Of a DNA stretch of 64,000 nucleotides, positions 56,239 through 64,000 are shown piece by piece; position 1 is the first letter of the stretch; the number at the start of each line of letters is the position of its first letter. The notes beneath the pieces are model-generated. The model was given only the letters and a program-made list of their open reading frames with translations, was not told the DNA's origin and ran no database searches. The DNA comes from Aliiglaciecola sp. M165 (lineage in GTDB: Bacteria > Pseudomonadota > Gammaproteobacteria > Enterobacterales > Alteromonadaceae): positions 372,001-436,000 of the forward strand of contig NZ_VKKH01000002.1 of the NCBI RefSeq assembly GCF_007197995.1. The letters are read 5' to 3'. Both the position numbers and the translations under genes were made by a program.

Positions 56239-58164
56239 TTACTTATTGGTTTTTAAATAGGTGTAGCCTTTGAGACAATCTTCATAAAAATCTGTCCACT
56301 TTACCCCTTCCCTTGGGCGCATTTCCCCCTGAGCAATTTTGGCATCTATAGACTTTTTCACTTCTTTAGCCATTGAATTTGGGTGATATTGCATAATACT
56401 CAGCACATCATCAACAGACGAACCCGTAACTACCTCTTCAATATAGAAATCTAATGGATCATCGTCGTGACTATAAATATGTACTTCATTTAGCCTACCA
56501 AATAAATTGTGCATATCTCCCATCACATCCTGGTAAGCGCCGGTCAAAAACATTCCTAGATGGTAGTCCTCACCCGCTTTGAGGTTGTGCATCGGTAAGA
56601 CGTCAGAGATTCCTTTTTCAAGTACAAACTGATCAATTTTCCCATCACTATCGCAGGTAATATCCACCAAAGAGCAATTGACATTAGGACGTTCATTCAT
56701 TCGAGTTAATGGCAGAATGGGAAGAACCTGGTCAATCGCCCAGGTATCGGCAGCAGACTGAAATACAGAAAAATTACACAAGTATTGTGAGGATAAATCG
56801 AACTCAAGTTCTTGCATATCCTCTGGTATAAACTCGGCGCTTCTCAATCGCAGTTGGAGTTGTTCCATAATTTGCCAATAAAGCGTTTCAATTTTTGCGA
56901 GCTCCTCGAGGCCAATTACGCGCAGCTTGAACGCAGACATGGCCTGCTCTTTGTAATCAGTGGCGTCATTAAAAATTTCCTGGAGGTTGTCTTGTTTCTC
57001 CACACTTAATGAGACGTATCGCATATTGGAAACTAATATATGTTCACCTTCAACTGCAGTGGTTTCCATTTTTGAGCTGTCTGCACGAATCTCGCCAACA
57101 ATTTCTGCTACTACGCAACTATGATGTGCAGTGATCGCTCTACCGCTTTCACTGATTAAAGTAGGGTGTGGAACTTTTTCCAAATCACACACTTCTTTCA
57201 TGCCAAATACCACATCAGCAACGTATTCTTGAATACTGTAATTCATTGATGAATCGTTGGTTGATTTAGAGCCGTCGTAATCGACCCCCAAACCGCCGCC
57301 AACATCGACATATTCCAACGGGAATCCTAAGTGATGCAATTCAGAGTAAATCATTGCTCCTTCACTGATAGCTTCTTTTACCGCACGGATATCGGTCAGT
57401 TGGCTGCCAATATGAAAATGTAACAACTTGAAGCAATGACCCATACCCTCGGTTTCAAGGTAGCGTGCAGCGTTAATGATTTCAGTGATCGTTAAGCCAA
57501 ATTTTGCCCGGTCGCCTCCCGAACCTTCCCATTTACCTCGGCCTTTTACGGTCATTTTGGAGCGTAAACCGATAATAGGCTCAATATCTAATTCCTTAGC
57601 TATTTTGACTAACATAAGCAGTTCGGAAAATTTTTCGATAACAACAATGACTTTACGACCTAGCTTTCGAGCTAGCAGCGACAATCGTACAAATTCTTCA
57701 TCTTTGTAGCCATTCAAAATAGTCAGCGCTTCGGGATTGATGTTGTAAGCCATAACTGTTAGCAACTCGGCTTTTGAGCCCGCTTCAAGACCATAATTAT
57801 ACTTCTGACCGGCATCGACGATTTCCTCAACCACTTCGCGCATCTGGTTGACTTTAACCGGATAAACCCCCCGATATAGACCTTGATAATCAGCCTCTTC
57901 GATTGTTTTTATAAATGTCTCATTTAACAAGGCGACTTGCGAACGTAAAATATCATGGAAACGCAAAACCACGGGGAACTGTATGCCCTCGGCTTTGATT
58001 TCATTAATCACTTCTTTAAAATCGATACGCATTTCTGCATTGTTCGCATCGGGTGTGACATGCATATTTCCGTTGGCACCTATTTCGAAATAACCTCCGC
58101 TCCAACGTTTAACGCCATACAAATTTTCAGCGTCACTTATTGTCCAGTTGTCACTTTTACCCAT
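56239..58164 (-). CDS. speA: Biosynthetic arginine decarboxylase
   Basis: 641 residues, typical SpeA size. Fold type III PLP enzyme: the PLP lysine is in YPVKVNQ, the substrate-binding SGRAITAHH and DVGGGLGVDY segments are intact, and Cys in a C-terminal SLVDITCDSDG segment supplies the second site. It makes agmatine for putrescine synthesis. GGAG precedes the ATG. A terminator-like hairpin sits in its leader 24 bp upstream. Confidence 0.97.
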   Translation of the reverse strand: MGKSDNWTISDAENLYGVKRWSGGYFEIGANGNMHVTPDANNAEMRIDFKEVINEIKAEGIQFPVVLRFHDILRSQVALLNETFIKTIEEADYQGLYRGVYPVKVNQMREVVEEIVDAGQKYNYGLEAGSKAELLTVMAYNINPEALTILNGYKDEEFVRLSLLARKLGRKVIVVIEKFSELLMLVKIAKELDIEPIIGLRSKMTVKGRGKWEGSGGDRAKFGLTITEIINAARYLETEGMGHCFKLLHFHIGSQLTDIRAVKEAISEGAMIYSELHHLGFPLEYVDVGGGLGVDYDGSKSTNDSSMNYSIQEYVADVVFGMKEVCDLEKVPHPTLISESGRAITAHHSCVVAEIVGEIRADSSKMETTAVEGEHILVSNMRYVSLSVEKQDNLQEIFNDATDYKEQAMSAFKLRVIGLEELAKIETLYWQIMEQLQLRLRSAEFIPEDMQELEFDLSSQYLCNFSVFQSAADTWAIDQVLPILPLTRMNERPNVNCSLVDITCDSDGKIDQFVLEKGISDVLPMHNLKAGEDYHLGMFLTGAYQDVMGDMHNLFGRLNEVHIYSHDDDPLDFYIEEVVTGSSVDDVLSIMQYHPNSMAKEVKKSIDAKIAQGEMRPREGVKWTDFYEDCLKGYTYLKTNK

Positions 58165-58187
58165 TACTTCACTCCAATGAGAAAAAA

Positions 58188-58214
58188 CAAGGCAACCCCG
58201 AAAGAGTTGCCTTG
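58188..58214 (-). terminator. Terminator-like hairpin in the speA leader
   Basis: CAAGGCAAC and GTTGCCTTG form a 9-bp stem with a 9-base loop; on the minus strand TTTTTT follows directly. It either ends the upstream HTH operon or attenuates speA. Confidence 0.8.
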
Positions 58215-58326
58215 ATAATTGTATCGATTCTTTTAGCTTTTGCTTTTCAGTCTGTTCTTAAGAACTCAGGTTATTATAATTTGCAAATCACTAAAAAGCG
58301 TAGTTTTTTTTATCTATGAATCACGG

Positions 58327-58545
58327 TTATTCTGCGTCACCGACATAAATAAATACGTCTTCCAAATGCGTGTTGAAAGCCACCGCTATTCTAAAAGCCA
58401 CCTCTAACGAGGGGGAGTACTTTCCTTTTTCAATCGCCATGATAGTTTGCCGGGTAACTCCCACCTTATCAGCGAGTGCTTGTTGGGTCATTTCATTGGC
58501 AAAGAATCTTTTTTCTCGGACTTTGTTTATAAAAGGTAAAGACAC
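58327..58545 (-). CDS. Small XRE-family HTH regulator
   Basis: 72 residues, GTG start at 58545. It is a single helix-turn-helix ([32 protein letters not shown]) of the YozG-like group, usually paired with a small membrane protein. It is 2 bp from the membrane protein upstream, so the two are co-transcribed. Confidence 0.88.
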   Translation of the reverse strand: MSLPFINKVREKRFFANEMTQQALADKVGVTRQTIMAIEKGKYSPSLEVAFRIAVAFNTHLEDVFIYVGDAE

Positions 58546-58547
58546 CG

Positions 58548-59018
58548 TTAGTAGCCTCTGCGATAGTAATAAATTTGTCCTGCGAAGCGTGCGACTTCAG
58601 ACAAGATGAACGAAAACATCAATATATGTGCAGTCAATAAGGGGATCTGTAAACTGCTCGAATGTTCGTTCCACTGCGGATTATATTCCAAGGTAATAAT
58701 TCGGCCCAAAGTAAAAAGGACACCAATCACTAGTATCGAATAGCCAAAGTTGTTGCCACGATACTCAAACAGCTTGTCTCGCTCATCGGCTCCCATTTCA
58801 GCTGCTTTATGATTAGTGGCTGCTAACATTCCATGAAAGATTATCTCCACGATTACACTAAGCACTATTGCACGAATTAATAAGCCTTTTGCCACCTCTT
58901 TGGCTTGCTCTACAGGTAAGTCAGAAAGCTGAAAAACGCTGTAAAAGTAATAACCGAATATCAATACAGTGCTGAATAGTGAAATCCAAGCACTTTTCTC
59001 TTTAAATGACATATCCAT
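58548..59018 (-). CDS. Small membrane protein paired with HTH regulator
   Basis: 156 residues with four membrane helices (about 10-30, 45-68, 92-112, 122-145) and a conserved cytoplasmic [12 protein letters not shown] segment, as in DUF2178-like proteins found beside YozG-type regulators. GGAGG precedes the ATG. It may modulate the HTH protein. The function is unknown. Confidence 0.75.
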   Translation of the reverse strand: MDMSFKEKSAWISLFSTVLIFGYYFYSVFQLSDLPVEQAKEVAKGLLIRAIVLSVIVEIIFHGMLAATNHKAAEMGADERDKLFEYRGNNFGYSILVIGVLFTLGRIITLEYNPQWNEHSSSLQIPLLTAHILMFSFILSEVARFAGQIYYYRRGY

Positions 59019-59088
59019 AACATTTCCTCCAGACTAAAGCATGCAGAAAATGTAAGCCATAAACAACTCCATGTCAAACATTTTTAAC

Positions 59089-59112
59089 ATTGTGATTGTT
59101 AATATTCACAAT
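59089..59112. promoter_or_regulatory. Inverted repeat upstream of the membrane protein/HTH pair
   Basis: ATTGTGA and TCACAAT, perfect 7-bp arms around a 10-base AT-rich spacer, 71 bp upstream of the membrane protein start. Candidate operator, perhaps for the small HTH protein. Confidence 0.4.
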
Positions 59113-59131
59113 TAGTTCGTTTTGCCATTCC

Positions 59132-59569
59132 TCACACACCAATATCCTCATTCCAGAGTTCAGGGCTCTTAGCGATGAAATTTTGCATCATCTGTATGCA
59201 GCTTTTATCTTGCAGCACGCTGAGTTCTACGCCCTTGGATCGCAATACCTTCTCTTCACCCATGAACGTTTGATTCTCTCCAATAACAATCTTTGGAATT
59301 TCATAAAGTAAAATAGCGCCTGAGCACATGGAACATGGAGATAATGTGGTATACAAGGTGCACTGCCGATAAACCTGTGCGCTTTGACGACCGGCGTTTT
59401 CAAATGCATCCATTTCGCCATGCAAAATCGGACTGCCAGATTGCACTCGGCGGTTGTGTCCCCGGCCAATGATTTTGTTTTGATAAACGATAACACTCCC
59501 TATGGGTATGCCTCCTTCATCCAACCCTTTTTGCGCTTCGTCAATTGCAGCTTGCATGAATTTGTCCAT
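59132..59569 (-). CDS. Cytosine deaminase, eukaryotic Fcy1 type
   Basis: 145 residues. Zinc motif His50-Gly-Glu52 and PCSMC (Cys79, Cys82). The residues lining the yeast Fcy1 pocket have counterparts at constant offset: Asn39, Phe102, Trp139 and Asp142 in the C-terminal LWNEDIG. Overall resemblance to yeast cytosine deaminase is strong through the whole length (EGGIPIGSVI, TLYTTLSPC, IGENQTF). It should convert cytosine to uracil; bacteria usually use the unrelated amidohydrolase CodA. AGGGA precedes the ATG. Confidence 0.85.
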   Translation of the reverse strand: MDKFMQAAIDEAQKGLDEGGIPIGSVIVYQNKIIGRGHNRRVQSGSPILHGEMDAFENAGRQSAQVYRQCTLYTTLSPCSMCSGAILLYEIPKIVIGENQTFMGEEKVLRSKGVELSVLQDKSCIQMMQNFIAKSPELWNEDIGV

Positions 59570-59607
59570 CGGATCCCTTATTTTTTCACAGTTAGGTGTT
59601 ATGCCAT

Positions 59608-60837
59608 TTAATTAGTGGAGTCAAAGTTAGCTAAGCGGATCTCTTCCAGTTTTGCCAAGGTTTTTTCAATATCTTGATTAACCATGAAGGCATCTATCAC
59701 CGGCATAGCTTGGTCAGCAAAGGCTTTGGTGGCATCTCTATCAAAATAGTGAGAAACACCCGAAGCATTCGATAAGACTTCGTACGCTTCTTTGACTAAC
59801 GAAGACGTCTCACCTTGTGCAGCTGAATGTGGTGACAGCACTCCTAAAGTCGCATTAAGTTCTTTTTGAATATTTGGCTGGCTGGCAAAGGCCAAAAAGC
59901 GTTGGGCTAAGTCAGGATCATTGGCATTTTTTGGGATCAGCAAAACATCAATAGGAGCTTCCTCAAAAGAGGGTTGATCTGTCTGTACAAGAGGGAATGG
60001 GAAAAAGCCAATATTTTCAACGACACTATCAGGAATATTTTGAATGACATAGTTCCCTAACATCGACATACCAACAAGGTCGCGATATAAATAAGGTAAG
60101 CCCTCTTCCCAACTTAAATATTGATGCTCTTCGATAAAACACCCCATTTTCATTGGTTGCAACCAAGTCTCAAAAACCTTTTTTATCCGTTCATCAAGAA
60201 AAGATACTTTTCCTGCTGTAAGATCTTTATGAAATGCCAACCCATTTAAACGCAAATTTAAATAATCGAACCATGCTGTCGCCGGCCAGTTACTCTTTGT
60301 GCCTATAAAAATTGGCGGTACTCCTGCTTCTTTTAAAACCTGACACATGGAAAGCAGTTCGTCCCAGGATTGTGGTTCGTGTAAATTCAGTTGCTTAAAA
60401 AGTGGTTTGGAATAATAAAAACCTATTTGGTAGTAGGATATTGGAACGCCGTATACGTCTCCATTGTAAATTAGAGATTTTGAGACGCTATGATCAAAAG
60501 CCAGATCGAGTTGATTATCTTTCCAAAGTTGAGTGATAGGTAAAATCAACCCATCCTCAGCATATTCAAAAAGACGCTGCCCAGAATGCCAGTACAAAAC
60601 GTCAAAATGTTTATCGATTTGCAAATAGTTTGGAAACGCCTGTTTATAAACTTCACTGGTCAATGCTTTAAATCGAATGGTAACTTCAGGATTAGCTTCT
60701 TCAAATTGACGTGCCAGTGTATAAAATGCTTCTCGTTGCGCACTGTTTGAAATAGAGACACCAAAGGTGAGTTCTTTGGCACTTACCTGAGACAACAGCG
60801 AAATAATCAGGCAAATGACGCATAAAAGTTTATTCAT
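59608..60837 (-). CDS. Orphan ABC-type sugar-binding protein
   Basis: 409 residues. A signal peptide (about 1-20) and a family 1 extracellular binding-protein fold with YYQIGFYYSKPLFKQL, AFASQPNIQKEL and WPATAWFDYLNLR segments, like maltose/sugar-binding proteins. No permease or ATPase gene is nearby, so it may serve a distant transporter or a sensor. Divergent from the PHP phosphatase gene. Confidence 0.83.
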   Translation of the reverse strand: MNKLLCVICLIISLLSQVSAKELTFGVSISNSAQREAFYTLARQFEEANPEVTIRFKALTSEVYKQAFPNYLQIDKHFDVLYWHSGQRLFEYAEDGLILPITQLWKDNQLDLAFDHSVSKSLIYNGDVYGVPISYYQIGFYYSKPLFKQLNLHEPQSWDELLSMCQVLKEAGVPPIFIGTKSNWPATAWFDYLNLRLNGLAFHKDLTAGKVSFLDERIKKVFETWLQPMKMGCFIEEHQYLSWEEGLPYLYRDLVGMSMLGNYVIQNIPDSVVENIGFFPFPLVQTDQPSFEEAPIDVLLIPKNANDPDLAQRFLAFASQPNIQKELNATLGVLSPHSAAQGETSSLVKEAYEVLSNASGVSHYFDRDATKAFADQAMPVIDAFMVNQDIEKTLAKLEEIRLANFDSTN

Positions 60838-60960
60838 ACTAGAGCGGGATTCCTATGTTACAAACTGCAACATAGATCATGTAAGTTGGTATTTCAAACC
60901 ATGATATTCTAGGATTTAAAAATATTCCCTTTTTCACCTTATTAAAGGTTGTTTCATTGA

Positions 60961-61716
60961 ATGAAAATACTTGTTGATACTCATTCCCACACCATTGCCA
61001 GTGCACATGCTTACAGCACGGTTCATGACTACTTCGTACAAGCAAAAGACAAAGGAATGCAAATGTTCTCTTTGACTGATCATGGCCCTCAAATGCCAGA
61101 CTCCCCGCATCCCTGGCATTTTGGAAATCGAAATGTTATCCCTCGAATAGTCGATAATGTTGCTTGTTTAAGAGGCATTGAGGCCAACATTATGCCGCCC
61201 GACGGTGACCTTGATGTGCCAGATGGCATGAAGCCTTATCTGGATTTTATAATAGCAAGTTTTCATGAACCTGTGTTTTCTCCTGGCGATATGAGTACAA
61301 ACACGTCTGCAATGATCCACGCGATAAAATCGGGCGGCTGTCAGATAATTGGGCATCCTGGCAACCCGAATTATCCCATTGATGTCGAAGAAGTCATACG
61401 AGCGGCAAAAGACAATAATGTATTGTTAGAGATTAACAACAGCTCGTTCATTCATTCGCGACTTGGCAGCGAACCTAATTGCATCAGGATACTCGAGTTA
61501 GTCGATAGACTGGACTGGAAAGTGGTGTTTTCAAGTGATGCGCACATTGCTTATCACTTAGGGGATTACACCCAAAGTATTAAGCACGCGCAAACGCTCA
61601 ATTTTCCCATTTCGAGAGTTGTTAATCGCGATGCCGCTACGTTTTTAGCATTTTTGTCTGAGCACAATAAACCTGTCGCAGAAGAATTGGCAGCGTGGAG
61701 CCAGCAATTAAATTGA
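60961..61716 (+). CDS. ycdX: PHP-domain phosphatase (YcdX type)
   Basis: 251 residues with the PHP metal motifs: DTHSHTIASAHAYS, FSLTDHGPQMP, a GIEANIM segment, SFHEP, GHPGNP and SSDAHIAYHLG. The YcdX family has a trinuclear zinc site and phosphatase activity, with a role linked to swarming in E. coli. The start at 60961 is the ATG immediately after a TTG run; the ribosome site is weak. Confidence 0.9.
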   Translation: MKILVDTHSHTIASAHAYSTVHDYFVQAKDKGMQMFSLTDHGPQMPDSPHPWHFGNRNVIPRIVDNVACLRGIEANIMPPDGDLDVPDGMKPYLDFIIASFHEPVFSPGDMSTNTSAMIHAIKSGGCQIIGHPGNPNYPIDVEEVIRAAKDNNVLLEINNSSFIHSRLGSEPNCIRILELVDRLDWKVVFSSDAHIAYHLGDYTQSIKHAQTLNFPISRVVNRDAATFLAFLSEHNKPVAEELAAWSQQLN

Positions 61717-61741
61717 AATCACCTGTAAAAGTCATTGACCT

Positions 61742-62743
61742 TTAGAGGTTTGTCGCAAAATCCTCTTGAGTCCAGCGCATTGCTACGTCACAGCGTTGAT
61801 AGCTCCTACCAAAGGAATCCATGATCTCTTTGTCGTGTACAAAGCCATTTTTCTCATAGAGATGAATCGCTGCCTCACATTTTGCATTAGTTAATAAAAA
61901 CAGGCAGTTAAGAGGCAATGATTGCGCTTGCTCAATGACATGTTGCAAAAGTATTTCGCCGACCTTGAGCCCTCGTGCTGTTTTTAGCACGCCCATTTTT
62001 GTCAATTCGTATGCGCCATTGCCTTTGTTTAACAAAGCGCAAGTTCCCACAATGCCAAGGGAAGGATGTTCCGCAAACCAGATTTTTCCGCCTTTTTCGA
62101 TAATATTTTTTTGGGGGTATCTCAACACGCGTTTGTCTACCTCTTCCAAAACAAACATTTCTTCAATCCATTGGCTGTTGATCACATCAAAATAGCTCGC
62201 CAGCGTTGGCTTGAACTCAATAATGTTAATCTGCTCTTCACTGAGTTGAGTGTTGGCAAGTTGTTTAAAATGATGTTGCGAGCGCTGTAGCAGCGACTTT
62301 TCAGCCAGTGACGCTTCGAATAACAGTAAGGCCTGATAAAATTGATTATTACTCTGTTCAGACAATTCAATTGCAGCGAGATTAACCGCCGACCAAATAG
62401 GTTTCATGACTTGCACCTGCACTCTACCTTTGGCTGACAACTGAATCACTTTTTTGCGAGAATCTGATTTATCCGCTGCCACATTGATGAGTTCTTTGGC
62501 TGACAACTGGCGGCAGAATTGACTCAGTGCAGGTTGTGACAACCCCAGATATTCAGAGGCCTCGACCACGCTAACAGTATGTTTTTTGTCTAACAAAGCG
62601 AGCAATGTAAACCACTTTGGTTGAATCGCCATTCCAAAATGTTCATAGACTTTTGCAGCGTCTGCCAACATTTTTTCACTCACCCTTTTTAAGCGGCTTC
62701 CCAACGCAAGCTCACCCAACTCATCTAAAAAATCTTCGTGCAT
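61742..62743 (-). CDS. MarR-GNAT fusion regulator/acetyltransferase
   Basis: 333 residues. The N-terminal MarR winged helix (about 40-140; VSVVEASEYLGLSQPALSQFCRQL) is fused to a C-terminal GNAT acetyltransferase domain (about 175-330; GVLKTARGLKVGEILLQHVI, the acetyl-CoA loop). AGGAGG precedes the ATG. Twin palindromes lie directly upstream, so autoregulation is likely. Substrate unknown. Confidence 0.88.
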   Translation of the reverse strand: MHEDFLDELGELALGSRLKRVSEKMLADAAKVYEHFGMAIQPKWFTLLALLDKKHTVSVVEASEYLGLSQPALSQFCRQLSAKELINVAADKSDSRKKVIQLSAKGRVQVQVMKPIWSAVNLAAIELSEQSNNQFYQALLLFEASLAEKSLLQRSQHHFKQLANTQLSEEQINIIEFKPTLASYFDVINSQWIEEMFVLEEVDKRVLRYPQKNIIEKGGKIWFAEHPSLGIVGTCALLNKGNGAYELTKMGVLKTARGLKVGEILLQHVIEQAQSLPLNCLFLLTNAKCEAAIHLYEKNGFVHDKEIMDSFGRSYQRCDVAMRWTQEDFATNL

Positions 62744-62752
62744 AAAGCCTCC

Positions 62753-62784
62753 TTACATAAATATTTATATAAGCGCTTATGTAA
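62753..62784. promoter_or_regulatory. Twin palindromic MarR operator
   Basis: Two perfect 12-bp palindromes side by side, ATAAATATTTAT (62757-62768) and ATAAGCGCTTAT (62769-62780), bracketed by TTACATAA and TTATGTAA as an 8-bp inverted repeat. They begin 10 bp upstream of the MarR-GNAT start. Confidence 0.6.
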
Positions 62785-62871
62785 AATTTCAAGAAAAATT
62801 TTTGTTTTTTTAAATGGTGGCGTGTTTATCTGTGCTTTAAGAAGGAGGGACGATTACTGCGCCATTTAGTC

Positions 62872-63252
62872 TTAGGGCAAAGCATATTCAAAGTGATAAA
62901 AGTGTTGGCCTTCTTTTATCTCAATACTCATATTGCCCGAGATCCCGACTAATTCGCCCGAACCCGAGTCAGGAATGATGGAAATATCAAGAGACTGTGC
63001 CCGTTTGTCCATTTGTCCAGAATGTTGCAAGACAAAACTGCCTTTTTTGCCGTTCACTTCTCCATCGAAAATTTCGATTGCAACATAGCCCGCCGAGCCG
63101 TTTACTTGGGTCACATGGCTCAACATCTGACCCTTGGCATGCCCCTTTAAATCACCGAAGTAAGTTTTATCTAGCGTCATTCTTCTCACATCAAAGGATT
63201 CATCCTTTTGTGGTTGCATGCTCACTTCGAATTTTCCGGTCAATGTAGTCAT
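62872..63252 (-). CDS. DUF3224 domain protein
   Basis: 126 residues from the ATG at 63252 (GGAG 8 bp upstream; the frame extends to 63324 but without a site). The beta-rich sequence with KTYFGDLKGHAKGQML, FVLQHSG and a GTGELxGISG-like C-terminal segment (here SGELVGISG) is typical of DUF3224, small barrel proteins of unknown function. Confidence 0.85.
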   Translation of the reverse strand: MTTLTGKFEVSMQPQKDESFDVRRMTLDKTYFGDLKGHAKGQMLSHVTQVNGSAGYVAIEIFDGEVNGKKGSFVLQHSGQMDKRAQSLDISIIPDSGSGELVGISGNMSIEIKEGQHFYHFEYALP

Positions 63253-63387
63253 CTTAGGCACTCCTTCAGGTAGATCCGCTGACGCTCTATATAAAGAGTA
63301 GAACATAAGTGAGTAAGCCGACACCTTGCCAACTGAACAATGAATTTCTTAGCAACTCAGAATGCTCAGTTTAACGATTGGCTACAT

Positions 63388-64000
63388 TTATTGTTTAGCT
63401 ATTACAAAGCGCAAAACAGATTTGTCGGTTTTCCCGCGAACCGAATCATCCCACATGGGTAATGAACGGTTATCTTCTGAATTGCTATGGAAATCTGCTT
63501 CTGCTTCGAGTTCAAATCCCCATTTTTGCATTTTTTGTTTGATAAGGTCTGGGTCAATTCGATGTAAAGATTGCGCGACGTTTATGTTAGCACCGGTTTC
63601 AGCGTTGTGGTCAATGATCCCTAATTTGCCACCGGGCTTGAGTGAGCGTTTTATTTTTTGCATAAACATAGGCGCGCCAATTTTATTCCAACCATTGGCA
63701 ACGTCTACATAATAAAGATCATGAAATGTCAGAACCATAAGGATCCTGTCGTAACAACCCTCGCACAAACTCAGATCGTTAGCTTCTTGGTTGATCAAAT
63801 TGACATTTTTTAATCGATTGTCTTTATATCGTGCTAACAATTTGTCCTTACCGATATAGTCGACGTAAGCCTGATTATTGTGTGCGTCAATTGAGCCTGT
63901 AGGCCCTACGATAAATGACGTGACTTCAGTGAAATAACCCGCACCAGAAAACACATCCAACACTTTCATTCCTGGTTTAACTTGAAAAAACGACATTACC
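63388..64000 (-). CDS. SAM-dependent methyltransferase, 5' end cut by window
   Basis: At least 204 residues visible. The frame stays open to the right edge, and the visible start region (VMSFFQVKPGMKVLDVFSG) matches the interior of COG4798-type methyltransferases, which have about 40-60 residues before it, so the true start lies outside. The SAM motif is VLDVFSGAGYF. An LKPGGKLGIIDHN segment follows. Substrate unknown. Confidence 0.82.
   Translation of the reverse strand, partial: VMSFFQVKPGMKVLDVFSGAGYFTEVTSFIVGPTGSIDAHNNQAYVDYIGKDKLLARYKDNRLKNVNLINQEANDLSLCEGCYDRILMVLTFHDLYYVDVANGWNKIGAPMFMQKIKRSLKPGGKLGIIDHNAETGANINVAQSLHRIDPDLIKQKMQKWGFELEAEADFHSNSEDNRSLPMWDDSVRGKTDKSVLRFVIAKQ

Noticed and set aside
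59132-59569. tRNA adenosine deaminase TadA
   Set aside because: TadA has HAE at the zinc site and lacks the WxEDIG tail; the sequence here is HGE with the full Fcy1 pocket.

Overview
The window looks like chromosomal DNA of a marine gammaproteobacterium of the Alteromonadaceae (a Paraglaciecola / Aliiglaciecola / Alteromonas-type alga degrader). This is inferred from the moderate-to-low GC, two very large TonB-dependent receptors, a full alginate utilisation locus, and housekeeping genes of gammaproteobacterial type (glmS, glmU, speA). No rRNA, tRNA or CRISPR array was seen. Both ends cut genes: a secreted S8 protease on the left and a SAM methyltransferase on the right.

Layout. 1-3.9 kb: S8 protease, secreted metallo-beta-lactamase-fold hydrolase, and a protein with two tandem GST-N/glutaredoxin-like domains. 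4.0-8.4 kb: the most unusual part, a probable split borosin RiPP locus. It holds a backbone alpha-N-methyltransferase of the OphMA/SonM type, a separate 69-residue precursor with a SonA-like borosin-binding domain, and, 30 bp further on, a TPR hybrid sensor kinase with two receivers and an HPt domain. 8.4-10.8 kb: a LysR regulator divergent from an SbtA-type bicarbonate transporter and a PII-like (SbtB-type) protein. 10.8-11.5 kb: a CPBP membrane protease.

11.6-36.5 kb: a complete alginate utilisation locus. It contains a FadR-type GntR regulator, two TonB-dependent receptors, a CBM32-PL7 lipoprotein lyase, a 1393-residue lipoprotein with a 202-residue module in triplicate, a second PL7 lyase, Eda, KdgK, an MFS uronate transporter, KdgF, a PL17 exolyase, a two-domain PL6 lyase and a beta-hydroxyacid dehydrogenase that probably reduces DEH. 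Polymer would be cut and imported at the outer membrane, reduced to unsaturated monouronate in the periplasm, carried in by the MFS protein, linearised by KdgF, reduced, phosphorylated and split to pyruvate and glyceraldehyde-3-phosphate. A recurring TTGGTATTACCAA-like palindrome in the intergenic regions is a candidate operator for the GntR regulator. A decayed stretch inside the locus (17.8-18.8 kb) carries two short tandem-repeat arrays and an IS66 transposase remnant.

37-64 kb is mixed chromosomal content: alpha/beta hydrolase with a divergent AraC regulator, RecQ-like helicase, a tiny secreted Cys-containing peptide, a DeoR regulator with glmS and a clear inverted-repeat operator, a membrane-anchored AraC regulator, glmU, a GGDEF cyclase, an alkA-ogt-eamA operon with 4-bp overlaps, a serine beta-lactamase-fold hydrolase, speA with a terminator-like hairpin in its leader, an HTH/membrane protein pair, a eukaryote-like (Fcy1-type) cytosine deaminase, an orphan sugar-binding protein, a PHP phosphatase, a MarR-GNAT fusion with twin palindromic operators, a DUF3224 protein and the truncated methyltransferase.
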